Shown: positions 13,650 through 22,725 of the stretch, piece after piece
Layout of the letters: each line of letters opens with the position of its first letter
Position numbering within the stretch: position 1 is the stretch's first letter
From: Pseudomonadota bacterium
Lineage (GTDB): Bacteria; Pseudomonadota; Gammaproteobacteria; Steroidobacterales; Steroidobacteraceae
Assembly: GCA_021777555.1 (NCBI GenBank)
Contig: JAJYDK010000020.1
Coordinates: 1 to 64,000 of the forward strand
Reading direction: 5' to 3'
Length of the DNA stretch: 64,000 nt
Notes under the pieces: generated by a model
Databases searched by the model: none
The model's input: the letters and a program-made list of their open reading frames with translations, nothing else
Told to the model about the DNA's origin: nothing
Position numbers and translations under genes: made by a program

Positions 13650-15254
13650 ATGAGCGCAGTGAAACCCGCGGCCGCCCATCCCGATGAGCATCATGAACCG
13701 CCCCGCGGCATCACGCGCTGGCTCTACGCCACCAATCACAAGGACATCGGCACGATGTACCTGGTGTTCGGCACCCTCATGCTGTTCGTCGGAGGGCTGC
13801 TCGCGGAGCTGATCCGCTCGGAGCTCATGACGCCGGCGATGCGCGTGCTCAGCCCCGAGGCCTACAACCAGGTCATCACCGTGCACGGCCTGGTCATGGT
13901 GTTCGCCGCGGTCATGCCGCTCACCGCGGGCCTCGCCAACTACCTGATCCCGTTGATGATCGGCGCACCCGACATGGCCCTGCCGCGGCTCAACAATTGG
14001 GGCTTCTGGCTGCTGCCGCCGGCGGCGATCCTGCTGGTGTTGCCCTGGGGCCTGAAGCTCTTCGGCATCGGCACCGGCACGATCGACACGGGCTGGACGA
14101 TGTACGCGCCGCTGTCGACCCAGTCGGGTCCCGGGGCGGACTTCGCGTTCGTCGCGGTGCTGCTGCTCGGCCTGTCCTCGACCATGGCCTCGATCAACAT
14201 CCTGGTCACCATCCTCAACCAGCGCGCCCCCGGCATGACGCTGATGCAGGTGCCGCTGTTCGCCTGGAGTTGGGTCATCACGGCGCTGCTGCTGATCGCG
14301 GTGTTCCCGGCCCTGATGGCCGGCTCCATCATGCAGATCACGGACCGGCACTTCGGCACACATTTCTTCAGCGCCGCGGGCGGCGGAGACCCCGTGCTCT
14401 GGGAGCACATCTTCTGGTTCTTCGGGCACCCGGAGGTCTACATCCTCCTGTTGCCGACCGCCGGCGTCCTGCCGCACGTCCTCTCGACCTTCGCCCGCAA
14501 GCCGGTCTACGGCTACGAGGCGCAGGTCTACTCCTTCTGGGCGATCGGCCTCATGTCGATCGTCGTGTGGGCGCACCACATGTTCACCTCGGGCATGCCT
14601 GCCGCCGCGAACATCTACTTCATGCTCTCGACCATGGCCATCTCGATACCGGTGGCGGTGCTCTTTTTCTGCTGGTTCGGCACCCTCTGGCGCGGCTCGA
14701 TGACCTTCGAGACGCCGATGCTCTTCGCGCTCGGATACATCGTGCTCTTCGGGATCGGGGGGCTCACGGGCCTGGTGCTCTCGGATGCCGCCGCCGACCA
14801 GCAATACCACAACACCTATTTCCTGGTCGCGCACTTCCATTACGCGCTGTTCGGCGGCCCCGTCATGGGCCTGTTCGCGGCGATCTACTACTACCTGCCC
14901 AAGATGACCGGGCGCATGTTCTCCGAGAGGCTCGGCCGGTGGCACTTCTGGCTGACCATCATCGCCTTCAACGTGGTGTTCATGCCGCAGTTCCTGCTCG
15001 GCATCGCCGGCATGCCGCGGCGGATTCCGGACTACGCGCTGCAGTTCGCGCCTCTCAACATGGTGTCCAGCCTCGGGGCGTTCGTGCTCGGCGCCACCCA
15101 GCTGCTGTTCCTCTACAACGTGCTGCAGACGGTGTTCGGAAGGTCGGGCGCGAAGGCGAGCGACCGGGTCTGGGAGGGGGCGCAGGGGCTCGAGTTCACC
15201 CTGCCTTCGCCGCCGCCGTTCCATACGTTCTCGACACCCCCCGTGATCGAGTGA
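13650..15254 (+). CDS. ctaD: cytochrome c oxidase subunit I (A-type haem-copper oxidase)
   Basis: This is the catalytic subunit, which reduces O2 to water and pumps protons. The 534-residue product has about 12 transmembrane helices and the haem/CuB ligands: TVHGLVMVF, FGHPEVYILLLP, WAHHMFTSGM and VAHFHYALFGG. The glutamate in GHPEVY marks the A1 subfamily with a D-channel. The start ATG is preceded by GGAG. Subunit III begins 10 bp after its stop codon, so the genes are co-transcribed. Confidence 0.97.
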   Translation: MSAVKPAAAHPDEHHEPPRGITRWLYATNHKDIGTMYLVFGTLMLFVGGLLAELIRSELMTPAMRVLSPEAYNQVITVHGLVMVFAAVMPLTAGLANYLIPLMIGAPDMALPRLNNWGFWLLPPAAILLVLPWGLKLFGIGTGTIDTGWTMYAPLSTQSGPGADFAFVAVLLLGLSSTMASINILVTILNQRAPGMTLMQVPLFAWSWVITALLLIAVFPALMAGSIMQITDRHFGTHFFSAAGGGDPVLWEHIFWFFGHPEVYILLLPTAGVLPHVLSTFARKPVYGYEAQVYSFWAIGLMSIVVWAHHMFTSGMPAAANIYFMLSTMAISIPVAVLFFCWFGTLWRGSMTFETPMLFALGYIVLFGIGGLTGLVLSDAAADQQYHNTYFLVAHFHYALFGGPVMGLFAAIYYYLPKMTGRMFSERLGRWHFWLTIIAFNVVFMPQFLLGIAGMPRRIPDYALQFAPLNMVSSLGAFVLGATQLLFLYNVLQTVFGRSGAKASDRVWEGAQGLEFTLPSPPPFHTFSTPPVIE

Positions 15255-15264
15255 GGTACGTCCC

Positions 15265-16134
15265 GTGAGCGCAGCACCCGATGCCCATCACCCCTACTAC
15301 GTCCCGCAGCCGAGCCCCTACCCGATCCTCCTCGCGGGCGCGGTCTTCCTCCTAGGGCTCGGGCTGGCGCTGCTCGTCAACTCCCTCGCCGCCGGGTGGT
15401 GGCCGCTCGGCCTCGGCGCGCTGCTGCTTGCCGGCACGCTCACCGCCTGGTTCGGGCGTGTCGTGGGCGAGACGCGCTCGGGGGTCTACGGGCACCAGGA
15501 AGAGCGCTCCTTCCGTTGGGGAATGCTGTGGTTCATCGCCTCGGAACTCGTGTTCTTCGCGAGTCTCTTCGGCGTGTTGTTCTACGAGCGCAACATCGCG
15601 GTGCCCTGGCTCGCCTCCTTCACCTCCCGCGCCTGGAGCGCTTACACGCCCTGGCCGCACTTCACCGCCGCCTGGCCGAGCGCCGGTCCCGCCGGGCGGC
15701 CCTTCCAGGTGGTCACCCCCTGGGGAATCCCGGCCATCAACACGCTCATCCTGCTGTCATCGGGAGCCACCGTGACCTGGGCGCACCTCGGCCTGCGCGC
15801 CGGCAGGCGTGGGCAGCTGAAGGCGGGGCTCGCGCTCACCATCCTGCTCGGCGCGGTCTTCCTCGCGCTGCAGATCCACGAATTCTCCCACGCCTACACC
15901 CGGCTCGGCCTGACTCTCCACTCGGGCGTCTATGGAGCGACGTTCTTCATCCTGACGGGCTTTCACGGCCTGCACGTCACCATTGGCGCCATCATGCTGT
16001 CGGCGATCCTGTTGCGCACCCTGAAGGGGGATTTCTCGCCGGAGCACCACTTCGCATTCGAGGCGGTGACCTGGTACTGGCACTTCGTGGACGTGGTCTG
16101 GTTGATGCTGTTCGTGTTCGTCTACTGGCTGTAG
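15265..16134 (+). CDS. ctaE: cytochrome c oxidase subunit III
   Basis: An integral membrane subunit of the haem-copper oxidase. The 289-residue product has about seven transmembrane helices and the family signatures RWGMLWFIASELVFFASLFG and FHGLHVTIGAIML. The C-terminus EAVTWYWHFVDVVWLMLFVF is highly typical. It is sandwiched between ctaD and the ctaG-type assembly gene with only a few bases between stops and starts. Confidence 0.95.
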   Translation: MSAAPDAHHPYYVPQPSPYPILLAGAVFLLGLGLALLVNSLAAGWWPLGLGALLLAGTLTAWFGRVVGETRSGVYGHQEERSFRWGMLWFIASELVFFASLFGVLFYERNIAVPWLASFTSRAWSAYTPWPHFTAAWPSAGPAGRPFQVVTPWGIPAINTLILLSSGATVTWAHLGLRAGRRGQLKAGLALTILLGAVFLALQIHEFSHAYTRLGLTLHSGVYGATFFILTGFHGLHVTIGAIMLSAILLRTLKGDFSPEHHFAFEAVTWYWHFVDVVWLMLFVFVYWL

Positions 16135-16137
16135 GGA

Positions 16138-17100
16138 TTGCGTGAGATTCTGAACGCGCTGCTGCCGTGGGAATTCTCTCCCACGGCGCTCATCGCCGCC
16201 CTCGCCGCGCTCACCGCCTACCTGAGAGGGTGGCGGCGGGTCGGCAGGCGGGCGGGCGTTTTGCGCCCTGCGGCCTTCCTCGCCGGCGTGCTGCTCCCGT
16301 ACGCCTTCCTCGACACGCACCTGGAGTTCTACGCGCTGCACCTGTTCTGGCTGCAGCGCATCGAGCACCTGGTGCTGCACCACCTAGCGCCCTTCCTGCT
16401 CGCACTCGCCGCCCCGCTGCCGCTGCTCGAGCAAGGCACTCCGCTCTGGGTCCGGGAACACCTGTTGCGTCCGATCCTCACCAGCCGGCCGCTGCTCGCC
16501 CTCTATCGCCTCCTGCAGCAGCCGGCGCTCGCCAGCGTGATGTTCGTGGGGCTGATCTACCTGTGGCTGATCCCCTCAGTGATGCTCGACACGATGCTGA
16601 GCCGCACCGACTACGGCATCATGAATGCTTCGATGCTGATTGATGGGATCCTATTCTGGTGGCTGATGGTCGGGCCCGAGGACTCGCAGCGTGAAGTCCG
16701 CGTGTCGTACGGCGCACGGATGGTCATCCTCGTGGCGATCACCATTCCTCAGAGTCTGCTCGGAGCCTTCATCACCTTCCACCGGAGCATCCTCTACCCC
16801 TCGTTCGACATCTGCGGACGCATCGGGAGCATCCGGCCGCTGGTCGATCAGGAGCTCGGCGGGCTCAACACCTGGGTTCTCCCGGGCATGATGAGCGCCG
16901 TGGGGTTGGCCGTCGTCGCCTCCCGCGCCATGCGCGAGAACCCACGCCTCAGCGCTCGCCCGGGTGCGCCGGCACCGCGTCCCCGGTCAGCCGCATCGCC
17001 TCATGAAGTGGTGTCGCCTGGCTGGAATCCGGAAATCGATGATCCGGCAGCCGACGGCACCGCACTGCACCGCCCACTGCCGCGAATGTTGCCTCGCTGA
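16138..17100 (+). CDS. ctaG: CtaG-type (caa3_CtaG) cytochrome c oxidase assembly protein
   Basis: A polytopic membrane protein of the caa3_CtaG family, needed for assembly of caa3 oxidases in Gram-positives and common in proteobacterial caa3 operons. It shows about seven hydrophobic segments and conserved patterns such as RIEHLVLHHLAPFLLALAAP and FWWLMVGPEDSQ. The start is a TTG only 3 bp after the ctaE stop. The last 50 or so residues are low-complexity and lie antisense to the convergent BTAD gene, a 152-bp overlap. It is unrelated to the Cox11-type protein also called CtaG. Confidence 0.85.
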   Translation: MREILNALLPWEFSPTALIAALAALTAYLRGWRRVGRRAGVLRPAAFLAGVLLPYAFLDTHLEFYALHLFWLQRIEHLVLHHLAPFLLALAAPLPLLEQGTPLWVREHLLRPILTSRPLLALYRLLQQPALASVMFVGLIYLWLIPSVMLDTMLSRTDYGIMNASMLIDGILFWWLMVGPEDSQREVRVSYGARMVILVAITIPQSLLGAFITFHRSILYPSFDICGRIGSIRPLVDQELGGLNTWVLPGMMSAVGLAVVASRAMRENPRLSARPGAPAPRPRSAASPHEVVSPGWNPEIDDPAADGTALHRPLPRMLPR

Positions 17101-18373
17101 GCGCCACGTCGACCTCGGGTGAGGCGGCATGCAGGGATCGCGCGAGCCGCGGCGCCGGACCGATCACCTCGAAGTCCGGCATGCACGGGCCGCGCTGGCG
17201 CGGTGGAAGGAACACGACGCCCGTGTGGATCCGGACTCGAGGCCGAAGCCCCTCCAGGGCCTCGCACAATGCCAGGGCGGCTCTCACGGCCTGCAGAGCG
17301 GCCTGCTCGCCGGACTCGGCGCAGCCGAAGTAGACGGTCAGATCAAGGCTCCCGCCCGGGCACACCGCCCCGCCGTGGCGGCGCATCAGCTCGCCTCCGA
17401 TCTGGGCAAAGCGCAAGGAGCGCTCGTACATCTCCTCGGGATCGACATTCGGGGCGCAGCGCAGCTCGGCCGACAACACGGTGAGCGAACGCCGCTCCCC
17501 CGCGCGTCCACGCGGAGCGGCTGTGCAGACCCGTGCGTCCCAGGTGCCCGAGCGGACGCCCCCGTCGGCACCCGGCGACGCACCGGTCGCGCTCATCCGC
17601 CCGGCCCGAATGGACTCGTAGAGCGCACGGCTCACGTCCTCGGGCTCGACGCCCAACTCGTCGGCGAGCACTGCGCGCATGCGCCGGTAGTGCGCCAGGG
17701 CGGCGTTGCGCGAGCCGCCGAGCGCCAGCACCCGGATCACCTGCCGATGCGCCTCCTCATGCCAGGGCTCGACTCGCAGCTGAGCGCGGGCGTAGCGCAA
17801 GGCCAGCTCGTATTCGCCGCTTTGCTCATGACAGGCTGCCAGGTGACCGAACATCTCCGAGGCGCGGCGCTCGAAGCCTTCCCGCTTCAGCTCGAGCCAG
17901 CTCTCGAATTCCGGCGCATCGGGCACCGACAGTCCGGCGAGGAACGGCCCTCGGTACTGCCCCGCCGCCACGAGATGGCAGTTCCGGCATACGTCCCGTG
18001 ACCGCGGGCTCGCGTCCACGCAGGCGGCCGGCTCAACGATGTCGAACGCCGCAATGTCGATATCATGGGGGCCGCGCTTGAAGGCGACGGTCTCGCGGTT
18101 GACCGCGAGCAGGGCACCCGGACCCTGCTCGTCCTCGAGCGCGCCACGCAGCGCCGTGAGCGCCTGTCGCAGGCTCTGGCGCGCATGATTCTCGTCGCGC
18201 TCGGGCCACAGGAGCCCGGCGAGCGCCTGGCGCGTGTGCGTTTGAGCGGATTCCGCTGCGAGATACGCCAGCAGGGCGCCGGTCTTCCCGTGGCCAAGCC
18301 CCGCAAGGCGTCGGCCGTTACGCTGGACTTCGAAGGCCCCGAGCAGCCGGATGGAGAAATGGGCCTGACGCAT
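16949..18373 (-). CDS. BTAD-domain transcriptional regulator with degenerate cyclase-homology domain
   Basis: Residues 1-95 form an OmpR/SARP-like winged helix (IRLLGAFEVQRNGRRL, then LLWPERDENHARQSLRQALT). Residues about 150-265 form the bacterial transcriptional activator domain (FESWLELKREGFERRASEM onward). From about residue 300 it resembles class III nucleotidyl cyclase domains (RRSLTVLSAEL, RPRVRIHTG), but the first metal-binding aspartate is absent (SAELRCA), so catalysis is unlikely. A cysteine cluster CVDASPRSRDVCRNC precedes the BTAD. Its targets are unknown. It converges on the caa3 operon and overlaps ctaG by 152 bp. Confidence 0.75.
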   Translation of the reverse strand: MRQAHFSIRLLGAFEVQRNGRRLAGLGHGKTGALLAYLAAESAQTHTRQALAGLLWPERDENHARQSLRQALTALRGALEDEQGPGALLAVNRETVAFKRGPHDIDIAAFDIVEPAACVDASPRSRDVCRNCHLVAAGQYRGPFLAGLSVPDAPEFESWLELKREGFERRASEMFGHLAACHEQSGEYELALRYARAQLRVEPWHEEAHRQVIRVLALGGSRNAALAHYRRMRAVLADELGVEPEDVSRALYESIRAGRMSATGASPGADGGVRSGTWDARVCTAAPRGRAGERRSLTVLSAELRCAPNVDPEEMYERSLRFAQIGGELMRRHGGAVCPGGSLDLTVYFGCAESGEQAALQAVRAALALCEALEGLRPRVRIHTGVVFLPPRQRGPCMPDFEVIGPAPRLARSLHAASPEVDVALSEATFAAVGGAVRCRRLPDHRFPDSSQATPLHEAMRLTGDAVPAHPGER

Positions 18374-18489
18374 GATGATGAATGTTCGAGCTTGGCACGG
18401 CTCGCTCGCGGCGGCCCATAGGTATTCGTGCGTACGACACCCCGCGAGCTGGATAAATCCGGAGACGGATGCAGCCGCTTGCGGATCTA

Positions 18490-18840
18490 TCAGCCCGGTG
18501 GTTGCTCACCGCGCAGCGCGCTCGCGCATTCATCGATGAGCTCCCAGCCTGCCTGGGACAAGCGTACCCAGGATGCCCGTCGATCCTCGGCGGCGGTGGT
18601 GATCTCCACCAGCCCGGCGCGCTTGAGCGCGGCACACAGCCGGCTCGCGCGCGACTGACCGAGGCCGAGCCGCTCGCGCAGCTCCCCCATCCTCACCGGC
18701 TGCTCCGCCCGAGTGCCCAGAAAGATCAGGATGGGCTCGGCAAAGCCCGGCAGGCGGTTGCCACTGCCCATCCTGAGACACAGCATCGCCCCGAGCAGAC
18801 TGTTCAACTCATCGGCGGAAGGGGACGGCCGCCGCGACAT
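18490..18840 (-). CDS. MarR-family transcriptional regulator
   Basis: A 116-residue winged-helix protein. The helix-turn-helix lies in VRMGELRERLGLGQSRASRL and the wing in TTAAEDRRASWVRLSQAGW. Members are usually dimeric repressors responding to small ligands. It is slightly shorter than typical MarR proteins (about 140). In its upstream gap the sequence TTGCA recurs at 18861 and 18871, a possible operator half-site pair. Neighbours are the BTAD regulator downstream and the kinase-like gene upstream on the same strand. Confidence 0.8.
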   Translation of the reverse strand: MSRRPSPSADELNSLLGAMLCLRMGSGNRLPGFAEPILIFLGTRAEQPVRMGELRERLGLGQSRASRLCAALKRAGLVEITTAAEDRRASWVRLSQAGWELIDECASALRGEQPPG

Positions 18841-18912
18841 AATCTCAGCAACTTCGAGGGTTGCACCATATTGCAGGTGACCAACTCTACAACAAAAACG
18901 ATGCGCGCGCCC

Positions 18913-19740
18913 CTATCCCCGCGCCAACACCGGGTCCTGCGCCGCGAGGACCGTACTGCGCCCCGCCGGCGCCAGAGTGAACAGGATCGTCGCACCGGTC
19001 CCGGGGCCACCATCGGACCAAAGGCGCCCGCCGTGGCGCTCGGCGATCCGGCGGGCGAGAACCAGTCCAAGGCCGTTCCAGCGGTACGGTCCGTCCGGCG
19101 CGCGCGTGGCGGGGCCCGGGCGCTCGGCGGCTACGGGCTCGAAACCCACGCCATTGTCGCGGACGAAGCACACCGTCTCGGACCCCATGGGAGTGCGGCC
19201 GATCTGGATGCCGGCCTGCTCGGCGCGCCGCGTGCGCCGCCATGCGTCCTCCAGCAACACCGTCAATAACAGCTCGAGGAGACCCGAGTCGGCTTCGACC
19301 CAAAGGTCGGGCGTCACGTGAACATTGACGCTGCGTCCGGGTTCGTGCGCCCGCAGGCGCCCAACGACCACCCAGGAAAGCGCCGCCAGATCGACCGGCC
19401 GCGGCGCGATGTGCCGGCGATCGATGTCACCCAGGGCAAGCAGCCGCTCGAGAAGCTGCCCGATCCGCCGCAACTCCTCGCTCGCGCGCGTCAGATCGGC
19501 CGCACTCGCTGCATGCGTGAGCCCGGCGCCGCGGTGCCGCAGCGTTCCCGCGAGGCGCTCGCCGCCCGGCAGCCGGTTGCGCAGCACATGACTCAACCCC
19601 GCCCGCATGACCTCGATGTCCCGCCTCGCCGCCTCGAGCCGGCGCAGACTGTCCTGCAATTGATCTTCCAACACCGCAACGCGGCGCGCATCGCGCCCGA
19701 CATGGCGCGCATGGCGACCCGAATCGTCCGACGAACCCAT
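18913..19740 (-). CDS. histidine kinase-like protein with altered N-box
   Basis: A 275-residue soluble protein. An N-terminal coiled coil (RRVAVLEDQLQDSLRRLEAA) precedes an H-box-like segment (MRAGLSHVLRNRLPGGERL) and an ATPase domain with G1 (VRDNGVGFEP) and G2 (WNGLGLVLARRIAERHGG). The expected N-box asparagine is replaced: LTVLLEDAWRRTRR has Asp where related kinases have Asn. Magnesium/ATP binding may therefore be weakened. No sensor domain and no response regulator are adjacent. It could be a kinase, a phosphatase or a pseudokinase partner. Confidence 0.65.
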   Translation of the reverse strand: MGSSDDSGRHARHVGRDARRVAVLEDQLQDSLRRLEAARRDIEVMRAGLSHVLRNRLPGGERLAGTLRHRGAGLTHAASAADLTRASEELRRIGQLLERLLALGDIDRRHIAPRPVDLAALSWVVVGRLRAHEPGRSVNVHVTPDLWVEADSGLLELLLTVLLEDAWRRTRRAEQAGIQIGRTPMGSETVCFVRDNGVGFEPVAAERPGPATRAPDGPYRWNGLGLVLARRIAERHGGRLWSDGGPGTGATILFTLAPAGRSTVLAAQDPVLARG

Positions 19741-20328
19741 GATGCCTGTTCCCGATTCAGAAGTGAGCGTCTGCTCTGAATCCGCCCGCCGCCCCTGCCG
19801 GGCATCTTACGCTGTTCGATTGCCGCCCGACATGACGTCATTGTCGCCAAACAGCGTCAGCTGTGGCGCGGCGCGGCCGATGAGGGCCTGCGATCCTGAC
19901 GCTTGCCGCGACCGCTTAGTCCAACAGTCCGCGATGTGCATCCAACCACGGAAGCGGCAACATCGGCAACACCACGCCGGGCGTCCCGGCCGAGGCCGGC
20001 GGGCTCGGCAACATCATCACCAACTTCGACTCACGTGCGTCCCGTCAGTCCTTGCTCGATGCTGGATCGGGCGGACACGGGAACGGCGGTGCGCTTGGGC
20101 GCAGGGACCCTGCAGCCACTGCCGACTTGCCGCGCGCAGGACTCATGCCGGGGAGCGAGCCCCGCTCCGATGGCGAAGCGGATCGGCCCGCGAGGGGCCG
20201 CGCCGGGCCTGTGCGCAGCATGGATGCGGCGCAGTGGCCCCGGGTTGACCCGGGCGATGCCCGCTCGGGAGGAGCCGTTGGCGCGCTCGCATCATTGACT
20301 GCGCGACCGGGGCCGCTACCATGCCGCG
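19741..20328. other. 588-bp gap, no confident gene
   Basis: No gene is recognised. In one plus-strand frame a natural-looking glycine-rich peptide appears (NHGSGNIGNTTPGV, then GGLGNIITNFDSRAS) between about 19944 and 20040. It has no start codon with a ribosome site and continues into an unlikely sequence, so it may be a decayed gene fragment. A small hairpin GGAGCG/CGCTCC lies around 20152-20168. The start of lpxL follows. Confidence 0.4.
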
Positions 20329-21270
20329 ATGTCCGAACCGACCTTCCCCTCCCCTACGCCCGATTCACCGGCCGAGCGCCCGGCCTGGTGGGTACGCTCG
20401 CTCTCGCGCGTGCCGCTTGCGCTCCTTTATCGCCTGGCGGACCTGCTGGGCTGGCTCGCCTTCCGGGTTTTTCCCTATCGTGACGAGGTGGTGCGCGGCA
20501 ACCTGTCCCGCTCCTTCCCCGACTGGGACAAGCCACGGATGCGCGCCGTGCGCCGCGACTACTACCAAGGCTTCGCCGACATGCTGGTCGAGGTGATCAA
20601 GTCGGCGACCCTCTCGGCCGATGAGCTCCGCCGCCGTGTGCGCATCCTCAACCTCGACTCCACCCGAACCTATCTCTCGCAGGGGCAGTCCGTGCTGCTC
20701 GCCGCGGCCCACCAGTGCAACTGGGAATGGATGCTGCTCGCGCTTTCCCTCGAGCTCGGCTACCCGCTCGATGCGGCGTACAAGCCGCTCGTCGACCCGT
20801 GGGCCGAGCGCGAGATGAAGCTCGTGCGCGGCCGCTTCGGCTGCCGGCTCGTCCCGGCCAAGCAACTGCTTGCCGATATCATCAAGCGGGGCAAGGTGGC
20901 GCGCGCGGTGGCCATGGTCGCCGACCAGGAGCCGACCACCAGCGAGCACAAGCACTGGACACGGTTCCTCAACCGCGATACGGCGTTCTACATGGGACCC
21001 GAGGAAATCTCGCGCGCCACTCGCTTCCCGGTGTTCTTCATCGCCATGCGCCGGGTGGAACGCGGCTTCTACGAGATGGAGTTCGTACCGCTGTCGACAC
21101 CGGGCGAGTCACTGCCGCCCGGAGAGCTCACCGAGCGCTACGTGCGGCAGGTGGAGCGGCAGATCCTCGATGCGCCCGCCGACTGGCCCTGGTCGCACAA
21201 GCGCTGGAAGCTCAAGAAGTCCGTCTACGCCGGCCGCGGCAGCCCCACTCGCGCCCAGGGAGCCCGTTAG
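20329..21270 (+). CDS. lpxL: lysophospholipid/lipid A acyltransferase, LpxL (HtrB) family
   Basis: An inner-membrane-associated acyltransferase that adds a secondary acyl chain to Kdo2-lipid IVA or a related lysophospholipid. The 313-residue product has the catalytic HX4E motif in [13 protein letters not shown] (about residue 126), an N-terminal hydrophobic segment ([21 protein letters not shown]) and the conserved [12 protein letters not shown] and FFIAMRR regions. Length is typical. It converges on ispH with a 4-bp overlap of stop codons. Chain specificity cannot be read from sequence. Confidence 0.88.
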   Translation: MSEPTFPSPTPDSPAERPAWWVRSLSRVPLALLYRLADLLGWLAFRVFPYRDEVVRGNLSRSFPDWDKPRMRAVRRDYYQGFADMLVEVIKSATLSADELRRRVRILNLDSTRTYLSQGQSVLLAAAHQCNWEWMLLALSLELGYPLDAAYKPLVDPWAEREMKLVRGRFGCRLVPAKQLLADIIKRGKVARAVAMVADQEPTTSEHKHWTRFLNRDTAFYMGPEEISRATRFPVFFIAMRRVERGFYEMEFVPLSTPGESLPPGELTERYVRQVERQILDAPADWPWSHKRWKLKKSVYAGRGSPTRAQGAR

Positions 21271-22217
21271 GCGCCGCTCGCGTCGTGCTTGAGTTCCCTC
21301 GGCAACCCGAACGTTACCTTCTCCTCCCGGCCCGCCACCTCGCGCGGCACCTGCGCGCCCCAGGAGCGCAGCTGCTCGAGCACCCCGCGCACCAACACCT
21401 CGGGGGCCGATGCGCCCGCCGTGAGTCCCACGCTGCGCTTGCCCTCGAACCACTCCGGCTTGAGATCCTGCGGTCCATCGACCAGGTAGCCCGGAACGCC
21501 GGAGCGCTCGGCGAGCTCGCGCAGGCGGTTCGAGTTGGAGCTCGAGCTGGAGCCGACCACGATCAGGATGTCACACTCGCTCAACAATCTCTTCACCGCA
21601 TCCTGACGGTTCTGGGTGGCGTAGCAGATGTCCTCCTTGCGCGGCGTGGCGAGCTCCGGGAAGCGCCGCCGGAGGGTATCGACGATTTCCGCGGTATCGT
21701 CCACCGACAGCGTCGTCTGGGTCACGAACGCCAGGTTGGCCGGATTGCGCACATCGAGGCGCTCGGCTTCTGCGACGTTGCCGACCAGAACCATCTGTCC
21801 GCCGAAGGAGGTGTCGAATCGACCCATGGTGCCTTCCACCTCGGGGTGGCCCGCATGGCCGATGAGGATCACCTCCCGCCCCTCGCGGGCATAGCGCTGC
21901 ACCTCCATGTGCACCTTGGTCACCAGCGGACAGGTGGCGTCGAAGACCTTGAGGCCCCGTTCCCGGGCCTCGTTCTCCACCGCGTGCGACACGCCGTGGG
22001 CGGAGAAAATCACCGTGGCCCCGGCGGGCACTTCGCGCAGTTCTTCGACGAACACGGCGCCGCGGTGGCGCAGCCGCTCGACGACATGACGATTGTGCAC
22101 CACTTCGTGGCGCACGAAGATCGGCGCGCCGAACAGGTCGATCGCGCGCTCGACGATATCGATGGCCCGGTCTACTCCGGCGCAGAAGCCGCGGGGATTG
22201 GCCAACAGCACTTGCAT
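21267..22217 (-). CDS. ispH: 4-hydroxy-3-methylbut-2-enyl diphosphate reductase IspH
   Basis: The last enzyme of the MEP isoprenoid pathway; it makes IPP and DMAPP using a [4Fe-4S] cluster. The 316-residue product carries the three cluster cysteines: Cys12 in [10 protein letters not shown], the one in [11 protein letters not shown] and the one in [11 protein letters not shown]. The substrate-binding histidine and [10 protein letters not shown] motif are present. ATG 22217 is chosen because AGGAGG lies 6 bases upstream. It is the last gene of ribF-ileS-lspA-ispH, 10 bp after lspA. Confidence 0.97.
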   Translation of the reverse strand: MQVLLANPRGFCAGVDRAIDIVERAIDLFGAPIFVRHEVVHNRHVVERLRHRGAVFVEELREVPAGATVIFSAHGVSHAVENEARERGLKVFDATCPLVTKVHMEVQRYAREGREVILIGHAGHPEVEGTMGRFDTSFGGQMVLVGNVAEAERLDVRNPANLAFVTQTTLSVDDTAEIVDTLRRRFPELATPRKEDICYATQNRQDAVKRLLSECDILIVVGSSSSSNSNRLRELAERSGVPGYLVDGPQDLKPEWFEGKRSVGLTAGASAPEVLVRGVLEQLRSWGAQVPREVAGREEKVTFGLPRELKHDASGA

Positions 22218-22227
22218 CTGGTCCTCC

Positions 22228-22725
22228 TCATCCTGCGGCGGCACCGCGCCCCCGCCAGACGTCGATAAACAACAACACGGCGCCCACGGTGATCGCCGAG
22301 TCCGCCATGTTGAATGCCGGGAAGTAGGCGCCGTGCCAATGGACGGCCACGAAATCCACCACGTGTCCGATGCGCAGCCGGTCGATCATGTTGCCGAGCG
22401 CTCCGCCCATGATGAGTGACAGGGCGAGACACAGCAATCCCTGGCGGCGCGCCTCGAGCTGGCGCAGATACAGCGCGATCAGCACCGCGACCACGAGCGC
22501 GAGCAGCGTGAACAGCCAGCGCTGCCAGCCGGACTCCCGAGCCAGCATGCTGAACGCGGCGCCGCTGTTGTAGGTCAGCGTCAGATCGAGCATCGGCAGG
22601 ACGCGCACGGCGTCCTGAAAACCGATGTATCGCACCACCAGCGCCTTGGTCCACTGGTCGAGCCCGATCACGGCGAGCGCCACCGGCAGCCACCACAGAC
22701 CGCTCCTGCCTCGAATCGCGCTCAT
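22228..22725 (-). CDS. lspA: lipoprotein signal peptidase LspA
   Basis: The inner-membrane aspartyl peptidase that cleaves prolipoprotein signal peptides after lipidation. The 165-residue product has four transmembrane helices and both catalytic aspartates, in [19 protein letters not shown] and [11 protein letters not shown]. The conserved [10 protein letters not shown] motif is also present. Its ATG overlaps the ileS stop as ATGA, so translation is coupled. Confidence 0.97.
   Translation of the reverse strand: MSAIRGRSGLWWLPVALAVIGLDQWTKALVVRYIGFQDAVRVLPMLDLTLTYNSGAAFSMLARESGWQRWLFTLLALVVAVLIALYLRQLEARRQGLLCLALSLIMGGALGNMIDRLRIGHVVDFVAVHWHGAYFPAFNMADSAITVGAVLLFIDVWRGRGAAAG

Noticed and set aside
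13635-15224. 529-codon minus-strand ORF over ctaD
   Set aside because: Antisense to a clear oxidase subunit I; the composition is rich in Arg, His, Asp and Glu, as expected of a GC-rich antisense frame.
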